From Pseudalkalibacillus salsuginis (GTDB lineage: Bacteria > Bacillota > Bacilli > Bacillales > Fictibacillaceae): DNA of 64,000 nucleotides. Below the pieces are notes generated by a model that saw only the letters and a program-made list of their open reading frames with translations, did no database searches and had not been told where the DNA came from. Numbering within the stretch: the first letter of the stretch is position 1; every line of letters begins with the position of its first letter. Shown here piece by piece: positions 1 to 8,656 of this stretch. The position numbers and the translations under genes were made by a program. The stretch spans positions 248,001-312,000 of the forward strand of contig NZ_JAKJHW010000003.1 of assembly GCF_021646685.1 (NCBI RefSeq), read 5' to 3'.

Positions 1-141
1 ATTGAAATCATAGAAGAGTTAGAAGTGAACTTTTATCATGAGGATTGGAAAAAAGACATTATCTTATCGAAGTTGATCCCGGCGTTCAACTCATGGAGCA
101 TCCTAATGCGAGCGAAGTTCGAACCTTATTTACTGCACTAA
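1..141 (+). CDS. C-terminal end of an unrecognised gene
   Basis: The frame beginning at base 1 is open for 46 codons and stops at TAA 139-141. It is followed within about 15 bases by a good terminator, as expected for a gene end. The residues are mixed charged and aromatic and match no family I recognise. Another frame is also open across 39-224, but it runs through the terminator hairpin, so I prefer this one. The 5' part lies outside the window. Confidence 0.3.
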   Translation: MEIIEELEVNFYHEDWKKDIILSKLIPAFNSWSILMRAKFEPYLLH

Positions 142-156
142 TACATATTATTCGAG

Positions 157-186
157 AGCCTGGAGTCGATCCGGGCTTTTTATTTT
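157..186 (+). terminator. Rho-independent terminator of the upstream gene
   Basis: An 8-bp stem, AGCCTGGA / TCCGGGCT with one T-G pair, has a 5-base loop and is followed by a T-rich run. It sits just after the stop codon at 139-141. Confidence 0.65.
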
Positions 187-221
187 ACTATAAAAAGGAT
201 AAAATATTGTTTTCGGAGAAG

Positions 222-393
222 TAATGTCCAGCTCCAACGCCCAACCACTTGGATCACTTCAGACCTCCTGCGGCGGTCGACACATTGATTTAAATCGAAG
301 TGTTTACCCACGCAGAACCGAACTTTGTTTGGTTCGAACCACATCGTTGGACTTCCAGTGACCTGCGTGGCTGAACAGGGAGTTTACGCTTTT
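222..393 (+). repeat. Dispersed intergenic repeat, copy 1
   Basis: About 170 bp opening with ATGTCCAGCTCCAACG and closing with ACGCTTTT. The core includes GCGGTCGACACATTGAT and a block around GAACTTTGTTTGGTTCGA. Highly similar copies lie at 7921-8126 and 57071-57278 in the same orientation. The ends (TGTCCAGCTCCA ... CGCTTTT) resemble a family of noncoding repeats common between Bacillaceae genes. No open frame is conserved between copies. Confidence 0.8.
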
Positions 394-585
394 ATTATGA
401 AAGGAAACCGTGTCATGTATCCCAAATTTTTTAAAATTTAGCGGATTTTATCGGACATTAAGAGAGGATAGTGCTTTCGTAAACTAAACACGAGGGTAAA
501 ATACATTACAACTTATAAGGTTGCAAGGTGTTTTGATATTGGAGTGGCTGCAAGTCATGTGAATGTTTAAGGGAGTGTACTGTAT

Positions 586-1188
586 ATGAAAAAGTTATTG
601 TTAACGGGATTCGAGCCCTTTTTGGATCATGGGGTCAATCCGACGGAACTGATCGTTAAGGCCCTTGATGGGAAGATGATTGGTGATTATCAGGTGATAG
701 GTCGGGTCCTCCCGGTTGAGTTTGGCCGTTCGGCTGACGTTCTGCTTGGGTTTATACAGAAGTTGGGGCCGGATGCGATAATCTCACTTGGACTTGCAGC
801 AGGGAGGGATAAGATTACACCGGAACGGGTTGCGATCAACGTCAATGACGGTGTTGCAGATAACAAAGGGCGTGTCCCAGTTGACGAACCGATTGTAAAG
901 GATGGTCCAGATGCTTATTTTTCAACGTTACCGATCCGTCAAATGGTGAATGCATTGCTGGAGAATGGTATTCCAGCAATGATCTCCAATTCAGCCGGGA
1001 CTTACTTATGCAACAATGTCATGTATTCAGTACGTCATTATATAGAAGTAAGCGGGAAATCCATACCTGCGGGGTTCATCCATGTACCAGCATCCTTCGA
1101 GCTTTCGGTTAAGAATTATGAATTGTCTGGATGGCCCTTGGAGACGATTCGATATGCGGTGGAAATCGCTGTCGGAGAGCTGGAGTAA
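586..1188 (+). CDS. pcp: Pyrrolidone-carboxylate peptidase (pyroglutamyl peptidase I)
   Basis: A cytoplasmic cysteine peptidase of family C15 that removes N-terminal pyroglutamate from peptides. At 200 residues it has normal family length. The N-terminal LLTGFEPF block is followed by the catalytic Glu in LAAGRDKITPERVAINV (Glu80), the nucleophile in SNSAGTYLCNNVMY (Cys142) and the catalytic His in GFIHVPA (His166), so the triad is intact. A GGGAG motif about 10 bases upstream supports the ATG at 586. It is transcribed alone, between the dispersed repeat and the cold shock gene, with no visible operon partner. Confidence 0.95.
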   Translation: MKKLLLTGFEPFLDHGVNPTELIVKALDGKMIGDYQVIGRVLPVEFGRSADVLLGFIQKLGPDAIISLGLAAGRDKITPERVAINVNDGVADNKGRVPVDEPIVKDGPDAYFSTLPIRQMVNALLENGIPAMISNSAGTYLCNNVMYSVRHYIEVSGKSIPAGFIHVPASFELSVKNYELSGWPLETIRYAVEIAVGELE

Positions 1189-1274
1189 AACCTTCAAAAC
1201 CCTTATGGCAGTAAAGGAGTCCCAAGGACAGTCGTCTGATAACTGGTCTATTTTTACTAAACATTTTCGGAATC

Positions 1275-1325
1275 TTGACTCTAAAGGTTGTCACGTTGTA
1301 TACTCTTATTGTGGAAATTCCACAT
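1275..1325 (+). promoter_or_regulatory. SigA promoter and 5' hairpin of the cold shock gene
   Basis: TTGACT (1275-1280) and TATACT (1299-1304) are separated by 18 bases. Transcription would begin near 1311, exactly where the interrupted palindrome TGTGGAA-A-TTCCACA starts. The cold shock mRNA would therefore carry a short 5' stem, a layout often linked to transcript stability or thermoregulation. The latter is inference. Confidence 0.6.
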
Positions 1326-1357
1326 GATTTTTTGAATACGAAAGGAATGTGAATTAC

Positions 1358-1555
1358 ATGCAAGGAAAAGTTAAATGGTTCAACGCAGAGAAGGGCTTCG
1401 GGTTCATCGAGGTTGAAGGTCAAGACGACGTATTTGTACACTACTCTGCAATCAGCTCTGACGGATTCAAAACTCTTGAAGAAGGTCAAGACGTTGAGTT
1501 TGAAGTAGTTGAAGGTAATCGTGGACCTCAAGCTTCAAATGTAGTAAAGCTTTAA
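1358..1555 (+). CDS. Cold shock protein (CspA/B family RNA chaperone)
   Basis: A 65-residue single cold shock domain starting [17 protein letters not shown]. Both nucleic acid binding motifs are intact: RNP1 (KGFGFI) near residue 12 and RNP2 (VFVHYSAI) near residue 26. Such proteins bind single-stranded RNA and melt secondary structure at low temperature. I start at ATG 1358 because AAAGGAA ends 10 bases upstream. A GTG three codons earlier (1349) overlaps that ribosome binding site and is unlikely. The gene is monocistronic, with its own promoter and terminator. Which csp paralogue (B, C or D) it is cannot be decided. Confidence 0.95.
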   Translation: MQGKVKWFNAEKGFGFIEVEGQDDVFVHYSAISSDGFKTLEEGQDVEFEVVEGNRGPQASNVVKL

Positions 1556-1596
1556 TTCACATTCCTTTTTTAGGGTTTGAATTAAAAGCAATATCC

Positions 1597-1628
1597 CCCG
1601 TTTCTCATTTTGAGGAGCGGGTTTTTAT
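1597..1628 (+). terminator. Terminator of the cold shock gene
   Basis: An 11-bp stem (CCCGTTTCTCA / TGAGGAGCGGG, two wobble pairs) is followed by GTTTTTATT. Confidence 0.8.
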
Positions 1629-1871
1629 TATCATCAAGGGTATAGGTGTATGGGATCACAATACTAACTTTATACCCTCTTAACAGTTCCTTTACATTGA
1701 TGCGAAAGACCTCTACACTTCCTTTGAATGTGTGTCGAAAATTGTCTATAACACGTCAGAAGCATGGCGTGAACATCGCGTGTTTTTCTTTTTATTTCGC
1801 TGTTTTGATTAATTTCCCTAAAAAAGACTGAAATTTAAAAAAATTGTCATATTTTTTGAGTTTCTTTTCTT

Positions 1872-1907
1872 GTTTATGAAGGAATTGTTAAGGGGTATAG
1901 CGAAATA
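1872..1907 (+). promoter_or_regulatory. Candidate SigB promoter of hpf, overlapping a SigH-like motif
   Basis: GTTTAT (1872-1877) and GGGTAT (1893-1898) are 15 bases apart, close to the SigB consensus GTTTAA / GGGTAT. Overlapping it, AGGAATT (1880-1886) and GCGAAATA (1900-1907) have a SigH look. B. subtilis yvyD (hpf) is known to be transcribed by both factors, so the arrangement fits. The SigH part is weaker. The rest of 1629-1871 is AT-rich with nothing I can name. Confidence 0.55.
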
Positions 1908-1936
1908 TATATAAACACCGAAAGGAGGAGTCTCTC

Positions 1937-2512
1937 ATGAACTTTAATATTCGTGGAGATAATATTGAGGTAACACCAGCATTGAGGAACTACTCGGAAA
2001 AGAAAGTTAGTAAGCTCGAGCGTTATTTTGATGGTACTCCAAACTCAGATGTTTACATCAACCTGAAGGTGTTCAATAACGAGCAGCTAGTTGAAGTGAC
2101 GATTCCTATGCCAGGTTTGTTATTGCGTGCTGAAGAATCGCATGATGACATGTATGCTGCCATTGATTTAGTAGTTGAGAAATTGGAAAGACAAATCCGA
2201 AAACATAAAACAAAAGTAAATCGTAAATTTCGCCAGGGTGGCGCGATCAAATTCGCCTTTGCCAATGGAAATGGCAATGTAGCTCCTTCCACGACAACAC
2301 TTCTTGAGGAAGAAGAGGATGAAGACGAATTCCAGGTTGTCCGTAACAAACGTTTCGATCTGAAACCGATGGATACACAGGAAGCGATTCTTCAAATGGA
2401 TATGCTAGGGCATAACTTCTTCGTCTTCTCACATGCTGAATCAGGAGAAACAAATGTCGTCTACAAACGGAAAGATGGAAAATACGGACTCATTGCCCCG
2501 GATATTGAATAA
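1937..2512 (+). CDS. hpf: Long-form ribosome hibernation promoting factor
   Basis: A 191-residue protein that binds idle 70S ribosomes and pairs them into 100S dimers in stationary phase or stress. The N-terminal S30AE/HPF domain (about 1-100, MNFNIRGDNIEVTPALRNY) is followed by an acidic linker (about 115-125) and the C-terminal dimerisation domain (about 130-188, including RNKRFDLKPMDTQEAILQM). This is the long form used by Firmicutes. AAAGGAGGAG lies just upstream of the ATG. It precedes secA as in B. subtilis and has its own terminator. Induction by SigB is suggested by the promoter motif. Confidence 0.95.
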   Translation: MNFNIRGDNIEVTPALRNYSEKKVSKLERYFDGTPNSDVYINLKVFNNEQLVEVTIPMPGLLLRAEESHDDMYAAIDLVVEKLERQIRKHKTKVNRKFRQGGAIKFAFANGNGNVAPSTTTLLEEEEDEDEFQVVRNKRFDLKPMDTQEAILQMDMLGHNFFVFSHAESGETNVVYKRKDGKYGLIAPDIE

Positions 2513-2532
2513 ATGACAAAATAGCAAATTTT

Positions 2533-2563
2533 AAAGACGTGGCCAGATGGCCACGTCTTTTAT
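2533..2563 (+). terminator. Terminator of hpf
   Basis: A perfect 12-13 bp stem (AAAGACGTGGCC / GGCCACGTCTTT) ends in a T run. It is nearly symmetric and could act on both strands. Confidence 0.85.
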
Positions 2564-2578
2564 CGTGCGCCTCAGACT

Positions 2579-2733
2579 GTACCAGGCACCAAAATTCCGC
2601 CCTACTGCCCCAAGGGAAGTAAGAAGGTGCCAGGCACCGTTCAGAAAGTCAGTGATACCAAGGGTTTTGAAACGGTGCCTGGCACCCGATGAAAATCCCT
2701 GTGTATCAAGGGTTTCAAAATAGTGCCTGGTAC
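2579..2733 (+). repeat. GGTGCCWGGCACC palindrome cluster upstream of secA
   Basis: Four copies of a 12-13 bp palindrome lie at 2579-2590, 2626-2638, 2674-2686 and 2722-2733. The two central ones are perfect (GGTGCCAGGCACC and GGTGCCTGGCACC). They are separated by about 35-bp spacers sharing a TGATACCAAGGGTTT-like segment. The unit recurs downstream of secA at 5474-5581. It is noncoding and looks like a REP/BIME-style interspersed repeat. Confidence 0.8.
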
Positions 2734-2909
2734 AAGTGGAAGGTACGGTTTTAGCGGATAGAAGCTTGAAGTTAGCGGCTGCCCTGTCAAACCCTTCAAG
2801 GGACATACCTTGCATTCTTGTCCTTCCTCCTTCAAACTGTTAAAATAAAGCATGGACTATAGTTAGAAGATTTTTCAAATAAAGTTGTGTAAATAGAGGT
2901 GCTTACTTC

Positions 2910-5417
2910 ATGATGGGATTGTTAAAAAAGATGTTTTCTACTGGAAACGAGCGTCAATTAGCCCGTCTTCAAAAATACGCTGACGAGGTTGATGTGCTCG
3001 GTCCAGAAATGGAAAAACTATCGCATGAACAATTGAAAGCAAAAACCGATGAATTCAAATCTCGTCTTGAAAAAGGCGAAACATTAGATGATATTTTGAT
3101 TGAAGCGTTCGCGGTTGTCCGAGAAGCGGCAACACGCGTACTTGATATGCGCCCATATCCGGTGCAAATCATGGGTGCGGTTTCTTTGCATGAAGGTAAT
3201 ATTTCGGAGATGAAAACCGGTGAAGGTAAAACACTCGTCGCGACGATGCCGGTTTATTTGAACGCACTTTCCGGTAAAGGCGTCCATGTTGTGACGGTCA
3301 ACGAATACCTGGCTGCACGTGACGCCGAGGAAATGGGGCAGCTTTATAACTATCTTGGGCTTTCTGTAGGTCTTAACGTTACTGGACTTTCGAAGGAAGA
3401 GAAGAAGGAAGCTTATAATGCTGACATTACCTATGCGACGAATAACGAACTTGGGTTCGATTACCTCCGTGACAACATGGTTCTATATAAGGAAGAAATG
3501 GTTCAGCGTCCATTGAACTTTGCGATCGTCGATGAGGTTGACTCGATTTTGATTGATGAAGCCCGTACTCCATTGATCATTTCAGGGAATGCTGCAAAAT
3601 CGACGGACCTTTATCGGATCGCCAACCAATTCATCCACCAGTTGAAACAGGATGAAGATTATACAGTGGATATTAAAACGAAGAACGTTCAGCTGACAGA
3701 AGAAGGCATGTCCAAGGCAGAAAGCTTTTTCCGGGTTGAAAACCTGTTCGATATCTCCAATGTGTCAATCAATCACCATATCAACCAGGCGTTGAAGGCT
3801 CATGTCATCATGCACCGTGATACGGATTATGTTGTGCAGGATGATGAAGTTGTCATCGTCGATCCTTTTACAGGTCGTTTGATGGCTGGCCGTCGTTACA
3901 GCGATGGATTGCACCAGGCGATTGAAGCGAAGGAAGGTCTCCAAATCCAGCGTGAATCGATGACGCTCGCAACGATTACGTTCCAGAACTACTTCCGTAT
4001 GTACAATAAGCTTGCTGGTATGACGGGTACAGCGAAGACGGAAGAAGAGGAATTCCGTAATATCTATAATATGAATGTTGTCGTGATTCCTACAAACAAA
4101 CCGATTGCGCGAATCGATAATGCCGATTACATTTATAAATCGCAAGAAGGGAAGTTCCGTGCGGCTGTCAATGAAATCGCGGAACGTCATAAAAAAGGCC
4201 AGCCGGTCCTTGTTGGTACGGTTGCGGTTGAAACGTCTGAGCTGATTTCACAAATGCTCAAGAAAAAAGGCGTTCCACACAATATCTTGAACGCGAAAAA
4301 TCACGGACGGGAAGCACAGATCATTGAAGATGCTGGTCAAAAAGGTGCCGTAACGATTGCGACGAACATGGCCGGTCGTGGTACGGATATCAAGCTTGGC
4401 GAAGGTGTTGTAGATCTTGGGGGACTTCACATCATCGGTACGGAGCGCCATGAATCACGTCGTATCGATAACCAGTTACGTGGTCGTGCTGGTCGTCAAG
4501 GGGATCCAGGTTCTTCACAATTTTATATTTCAATGGAAGATGAATTGATGCGTCGATTCGCTTCTGAGAACATACTTGCGATGATGGACCGTCTAGGCAT
4601 GGAAGAGGATCAGCCATTAGAAAGCAAAATGGTCACAAAAGCGGTTGAGACAGCGCAAAAACGAGTGGAAGGCCATAACTTCGATGCTCGTAAGCAATTG
4701 CTGCAGTATGATGATGTCATGAGGCAGCAGCGTGAAATCATTTATGCGCAGCGTGCAGAAGTGCTTGAATCCGAAAACCTCCGGGAAATCGCGGAAAAAA
4801 TGATCCAGTCGACTGTGGAGCGCATTGTCGAGGCGCATACACCAGAAGAGGAAGTTCCTGAAGATTGGGACATGAAGGCGATCATCGACTATGCGAACGG
4901 TACATTCATGCATGAAGGTGCCGTAACCGAAAAAGATATCAAAGGGAAAGAACGCGAAGAAATCATTGATGTGTTCTTAGAAAAAGTCAAAGAAGAGTAC
5001 GATCGTAAAGAGTCTCAACTTGAACCGGATCAAATGCGTGAATTTGAGAAAGTCATCGTACTGCGTGCTGTAGACCGTAAGTGGATGGATCATATCGATG
5101 CGATGGATCAGCTGCGTCAGGGTATCCATTTGCGTGCCTATGGCCAAAACGATCCATTACGTGAGTACCAATTTGAAGGTTTCCAAATGTTCGAAACGAT
5201 GGTTGCAGAAATTGAAGAAGAGGTATCGACGTATATCATGAAGGCACAGGTCGAGAAGAACCTTCAGCGTGAAAAAGTCGCAGAAGGAAAAGCCGTCGAT
5301 CCGAAAGCGCAGGAACAACAGAAAAGAAAACCGATCCGCAAGAGTTCTGACGTAGGACGTAATGCACCATGTCCATGCGGAAGCGGCAAGAAATACAAGC
5401 ACTGCCACGGTGCATGA
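2910..5417 (+). CDS. secA: Preprotein translocase ATPase SecA
   Basis: An 835-residue motor that drives unfolded preproteins through SecYEG at the membrane. Seen: Walker A MKTGEGKT (about 101-108), Walker [14 protein letters not shown] (about 207-219), the NBD2 motif [13 protein letters not shown], the arginine-finger region [17 protein letters not shown], and the C-terminal zinc/SecB-type tail [12 protein letters not shown]. The length is typical for Bacillus SecA1. GAGGTG at about 2896 precedes ATG 2910; ATG 2913 is an equally possible start. It lies between hpf and prfB as in B. subtilis, flanked on both sides by palindrome clusters. Confidence 0.98.
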   Translation: MMGLLKKMFSTGNERQLARLQKYADEVDVLGPEMEKLSHEQLKAKTDEFKSRLEKGETLDDILIEAFAVVREAATRVLDMRPYPVQIMGAVSLHEGNISEMKTGEGKTLVATMPVYLNALSGKGVHVVTVNEYLAARDAEEMGQLYNYLGLSVGLNVTGLSKEEKKEAYNADITYATNNELGFDYLRDNMVLYKEEMVQRPLNFAIVDEVDSILIDEARTPLIISGNAAKSTDLYRIANQFIHQLKQDEDYTVDIKTKNVQLTEEGMSKAESFFRVENLFDISNVSINHHINQALKAHVIMHRDTDYVVQDDEVVIVDPFTGRLMAGRRYSDGLHQAIEAKEGLQIQRESMTLATITFQNYFRMYNKLAGMTGTAKTEEEEFRNIYNMNVVVIPTNKPIARIDNADYIYKSQEGKFRAAVNEIAERHKKGQPVLVGTVAVETSELISQMLKKKGVPHNILNAKNHGREAQIIEDAGQKGAVTIATNMAGRGTDIKLGEGVVDLGGLHIIGTERHESRRIDNQLRGRAGRQGDPGSSQFYISMEDELMRRFASENILAMMDRLGMEEDQPLESKMVTKAVETAQKRVEGHNFDARKQLLQYDDVMRQQREIIYAQRAEVLESENLREIAEKMIQSTVERIVEAHTPEEEVPEDWDMKAIIDYANGTFMHEGAVTEKDIKGKEREEIIDVFLEKVKEEYDRKESQLEPDQMREFEKVIVLRAVDRKWMDHIDAMDQLRQGIHLRAYGQNDPLREYQFEGFQMFETMVAEIEEEVSTYIMKAQVEKNLQREKVAEGKAVDPKAQEQQKRKPIRKSSDVGRNAPCPCGSGKKYKHCHGA

Positions 5418-5430
5418 CCATAAGATCAAA

Positions 5431-5462
5431 AAGAAGGCTTGGCAACAGCCAAGTTTTCTTTT
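5431..5462 (+). terminator. Terminator of secA
   Basis: CTTGGC / GCCAAG stem extended by AGAA / TTCT, followed by TTTTCTTTT, just after the secA stop. Confidence 0.7.
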
Positions 5463-5473
5463 GCTTATTCAAC

Positions 5474-5581
5474 GGTGCCTGGTACACTCGAAGAAGCCAG
5501 GCGTAGCAAGGGTTTCAAGATGGTGCCAGGCACCGATCAGGAATGCAGTGATACCAAGGGGTCTGGTCCGGTGCCTGGCAC
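5474..5581 (+). repeat. GGTGCCWGGCACC palindrome cluster between secA and prfB
   Basis: Palindromes lie at 5474-5485, 5522-5534 (perfect) and 5570-5581. The spacers repeat the AGTGATACCAAGGG and AGCAAGGGTTTCAAGA segments found in the cluster at 2579-2733. The last palindrome abuts the prfB -10 element. Confidence 0.8.
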
Positions 5582-5590
5582 TGCTATAAT
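5582..5590 (+). promoter_or_regulatory. Extended -10 element likely serving prfB
   Basis: TGCTATAAT is a perfect extended -10 (TGnTATAAT). It begins immediately after the last repeat palindrome, and no TTGACA-like -35 is visible about 17 bases upstream. The promoter may therefore depend on the extended -10 and lie on the repeat junction. Confidence 0.5.
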
Positions 5591-5633
5591 AAAGTAGTCA
5601 ATTATCTTATAGGAATAAGGGAGATCGTGTGTT

Positions 5634-6735
5634 ATGGAATTAGTTGAAATTAAACAAGAATTGTCAGCAATGGAGAAGCGACTCCAAGACTTTAGGGGGT
5701 CTCTTTGACTTAGATCATAAAGAGGCTCGTATTGCGGAGCTTGAAGAACAGATGACAGCCGGTGATTTCTGGGATGATCAGAACAATGCACAGACGGTCA
5801 TCACCGAAGTGAATGGCTTGAAGAGTGTCGTCAATGAGTTCAATGAGCTTAATGAAACCTTCGAGAATTTGGAAGTTTCCTATGAACTGGTGAAAGAAGA
5901 AGAGGACGAGGATCTTCGTACTGAATTGGAGCATGAACTGAAAGAGCTTTCCAAGCAGCTTTCCGAATTCGAATTGACATTGCTCCTAAGTGAACCACAT
6001 GATAAGAACAATGCATTACTCGAATTGCATCCAGGGGCGGGTGGAACAGAGTCTCAAGACTGGGCGTCCATGCTCCTCAGAATGTACACGCGGTGGTCTG
6101 AAGACAAGGGCTTCAAGGTCGAGACCGTTGATTACCTTCCTGGTGATGAAGCCGGTGTAAAAAGTGTTACACTCAACATCAAGGGGCACAATGCTTATGG
6201 GTACTTAAAAACGGAAAAAGGCGTACATCGTCTCGTGCGGATCTCACCGTTCGATTCATCGGGACGCCGTCACACTTCCTTCGTATCTTGTGAAGTGATG
6301 CCGGAATTGAGTGATGATATCGAGATTGATATCAAACCAGATGAAATCAAGGTGGATACGTACCGAGCGAGCGGTGCCGGTGGTCAGCACGTCAATACGA
6401 CGGATTCGGCTGTCCGTATCACGCACGTTCCAACAAACACGGTCGTTTCGTGTCAAACGGAACGTTCCCAGATCAAGAACCGCGAACGTGCGATGAAAAT
6501 GCTGAAAGCGAAGCTCTACCAAAGACGGATTGAAGAACAGCAAGCAGAGCTCAATGAAATCCGTGGTGAGCAAAAGGAGATCGGGTGGGGCAGCCAGATC
6601 CGTTCCTATGTCTTCCATCCTTATAGTATGGCGAAAGACCATCGTACGAATGTGGAAATAGGAAACATCCAGGCAGTTATGGATGGTGAAATCGATCCGT
6701 TCATCGATGCCTACCTGCGTTCGAAAATCAAATAA
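5634..6735 (+). CDS. prfB: Peptide chain release factor 2, made by programmed +1 frameshift
   Basis: Releases nascent chains at UGA and UAA stop codons. Codons 1-24 run from ATG 5634 to CTT 5703-5705, where UGA 5706-5708 interrupts. Skipping T5706 continues as Asp-Leu-Asp-His, giving 366 residues in all. The anticodon-like SPF tripeptide is in [11 protein letters not shown], and the catalytic GGQ (about 249-251) is in [22 protein letters not shown] lies upstream of the ATG. A simple single-frame reading would miss the first 24 codons. It follows secA and precedes yvjA, the conserved order. Confidence 0.97.
5694..5709 (+). promoter_or_regulatory. prfB autoregulatory +1 frameshift site
   Basis: AGGGGGT (a Shine-Dalgarno-like stimulator, 5694-5700) lies just upstream of the slippery CTT TGA C (5703-5709). 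When RF2 is scarce, the ribosome slips forward one base at CUU and bypasses the UGA. This is the classical autoregulation of RF2, and all its elements are present. Confidence 0.95.
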
Positions 6736-6747
6736 ACAATCAAAACG

Positions 6748-6807
6748 GGGATGGCTGAAAAATGCCGTCCCTATCGTATTTGCAGGAGTTATACCGCACT
6801 CCTGCAT
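6748..6807 (+). terminator. Two hairpins downstream of prfB
   Basis: GGGATGGC / GCCGTCCC (6748-6771) and TGCAGGAGT / ACTCCTGCA (6781-6806) are successive good stems after the prfB stop. Neither has a clear T run, so termination is possible but not certain. Confidence 0.35.
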
Positions 6808-7025
6808 TGTCAATCAAACGTTTGTTCAAAGCTTTGAAAATACTGTCGAATCCCTCTAAATCAACGTTTCGACCAAAATCTAAAATTCTTCTCAAAACCC
6901 GATTTTACCCACTCACATTCGTTTTAATTATCGGAAAATTTACGAAAACATAAGGTAGTGTTATACTTTTTTAGGTTATGAACCTACTAATAATTACTTC
7001 TTAAAGATAAAAGTGAGTGAATAAA

Positions 7026-7892
7026 ATGATGATGGCAATTCGTCGAAACCGTATCAATCCGAAAATTTTAATTGCGTTAGATTACTTTTTTGTCCTGATT
7101 GGCTCCTCCTTTGTTGCACTAGCATTCAATCTGCTTCTAGCTCCGAACAATATCGCTTCCGGCGGCGTAGTCGGGATCAGTTTGATTTTGAAAAGCCTGT
7201 TCGGCTGGATGCCTTCGATCGTCCAATGGTCACTGAATATTCCATTGTTCATTGCTGGGGTCTTCGTGTTAGGGAAGAATTTTGGTGTAAAAACCCTCCT
7301 GGGGACATTGTTTTTGCCGTTCATCGTTTATATGTCCGAAGGGGTAGAACCAATTACGAATGATCCGTTACTCGGGGCTCTTTTTGGAGGTCTTGGGGTA
7401 GGTTTGGGGCTTGGTATCGTCTTCCGCGGTAAGGCTTCAACAGGCGGGATCGATCTTGCTGCCCAGATCCTCCATAAGTACACCGGTTTATCGTTAGGCC
7501 TTTGTTTACTTTCGATTGATGGAGCAATCGTTTTATCATCGGCATTTGTCTTTTCCATTGAGCAAGCGTTGTATGCGATGATCGGAATGTTTTTAACGGC
7601 TAAAACTATCGATGTTGTTCAAATGGGTCTAGGATATTCGAAAATGGCTTACATCATTACGGAGCAGGAAGATGAAGTACGGGATGAGATCTTCAGAGAG
7701 ATTGACCGTGGGGTGACACGGATTGCTGCCACTGGCGGTTTCACAGATTCCGAACGGCCGATGCTCATGTGCGTGGTACAACAATTTGAAGTGACTCGGC
7801 TGAAACAACATGTCAAAAAGGTGGACCCGTCAGCTTTCATCATTATCGTCAACGCGAACGAAGTGCTGGGAGAAGGGTTTACGCAATCCTAA
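7026..7892 (+). CDS. yvjA: YitT-family membrane protein (YvjA-like)
   Basis: About 288 residues. The N-terminal two thirds hold five or six hydrophobic segments of the YitT membrane domain (FNLLLAPNNIASGGVVGISL is typical). The C-terminal 80 residues form the cytoplasmic DUF2179 domain (DRGVTRIAATGGFTDSERP). Molecular function is not established; the family includes transporter-like proteins. Position after prfB matches B. subtilis yvjA. I start at ATG 7026, preceded by an AGTGAG stretch; GTG 7017 and the next two ATGs are alternatives. The B. subtilis neighbour cccB is not found next to it; instead about 15 kb of other genes separate it from ftsE. Confidence 0.85.
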   Translation: MMMAIRRNRINPKILIALDYFFVLIGSSFVALAFNLLLAPNNIASGGVVGISLILKSLFGWMPSIVQWSLNIPLFIAGVFVLGKNFGVKTLLGTLFLPFIVYMSEGVEPITNDPLLGALFGGLGVGLGLGIVFRGKASTGGIDLAAQILHKYTGLSLGLCLLSIDGAIVLSSAFVFSIEQALYAMIGMFLTAKTIDVVQMGLGYSKMAYIITEQEDEVRDEIFREIDRGVTRIAATGGFTDSERPMLMCVVQQFEVTRLKQHVKKVDPSAFIIIVNANEVLGEGFTQS

Positions 7893-7920
7893 TAATAGCT
7901 TTTCAAACGTCCTTTTTAAA

Positions 7921-8126
7921 AAGATAAGAAAGCATAAAAATTTTGTTTCGTGAAGAAATGTCTAGCTCCAACGCAATCACTTGGATCACTTCAGCTTTCC
8001 TGTGGCGGTCGACACATTAATTTAGGTCGAAGTGTTTACCCGCGCGAACTGAACTTTGTTTGGTTCGAGCCTCCTCGTCGAATTTCCAGTGGCCTTCGTG
8101 GCTGGTCAGGATGTTTTGCACTTTTC
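7921..8126 (+). repeat. Dispersed intergenic repeat, copy 2
   Basis: Starts AAGATAAGAAAGCATAAAAATTT and continues as ATGTCTAGCTCCAACGC ... GCGGTCGACACATTAAT ... AACTTTGTTTGGTTCGA ... GCACTTTT. It closely matches copies at 222-393 and 57071-57278. Compared with copy 3 it has short internal deletions. Noncoding. Confidence 0.8.
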
Positions 8127-8140
8127 TTCAAATTCGTAAA

Positions 8141-8213
8141 GATCGGCTTATAAAATTGGAAATCCACTTATAACTTTCAAAATCGGCTATAAAACGAAAA
8201 TTCGGCTTATATG
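8141..8213 (+). repeat. Four imperfect ~20-bp tandem units upstream of the DCC gene
   Basis: Units resembling ATCGGCTTATAAAAnnnnAAA begin near 8142, 8162, 8182 and 8200. They lie immediately upstream of the DCC-family gene and overlap its promoter region. A different 21-bp array with a similar look (ATCGGTGCA) lies at 51119-51202. Confidence 0.6.
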
Positions 8214-8249
8214 TCATGGTATAATAACACTATAAGGAGGGTGATTTCC

Positions 8250-8642
8250 ATGAGCAGAATCCTCTTATTTGATGGCGAATGTAATTTGTGCAACGGGATC
8301 GTCCAATTTGTGATCAAACGGGATCCGAATACCAAATTCCAATTCGCTGCTTTGCAAAGTGAAACCGGCCAGAAGCTTTTAAAAGAGTACGATCTTCCAA
8401 ATCAGTTCGATAGTTTCATCATGATTGAAGGCGGAAAAGCGTACCAAAAGTCCAGCGCTGCACTTAGAGTTGTCAGTCATCTGAACGGGGGTTGGCGTCT
8501 TTTCACGGTATTTAAAATCATTCCGACTCCGATCAGAGACGTGATATATAATTTTATCGCACGGAACCGATATAAATGGTTCGGTAAACGGGACTCGTGC
8601 ATGATTCCTACTCCGGATATCAAAAGCCGGTTTCTAGACTAA
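8250..8642 (+). CDS. DCC-family thiol-disulfide oxidoreductase-like protein (DUF393)
   Basis: 130 residues with the signature LLFDGECNLCNG near the N-terminus; the DxxCxxC cysteines suggest a thioredoxin-like redox role, but the family's substrate is unknown. TAAGGAGG places the start at ATG 8250 rather than upstream codons. It ends 14 bases before the next gene and likely forms an operon with the three following genes. B. subtilis YuxK belongs to the same family. Confidence 0.8.
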   Translation: MSRILLFDGECNLCNGIVQFVIKRDPNTKFQFAALQSETGQKLLKEYDLPNQFDSFIMIEGGKAYQKSSAALRVVSHLNGGWRLFTVFKIIPTPIRDVIYNFIARNRYKWFGKRDSCMIPTPDIKSRFLD

Positions 8643-8656
8643 AAGGGTGTGATCAT

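Noticed and set aside
1109-1531. 140-residue open frame on the minus strand across pcp and csp
   Set aside because: It is antisense to two well-supported genes and has no family resemblance or ribosome binding site.
1646-1831. 61-residue open frame between csp and hpf
   Set aside because: No ribosome binding site, low-complexity composition and no recognisable domain.
2579-2815. Coding frames through the GGTGCC palindrome cluster
   Set aside because: The frames exist only because the repeat lacks stops; they differ between units and lack ribosome binding sites.
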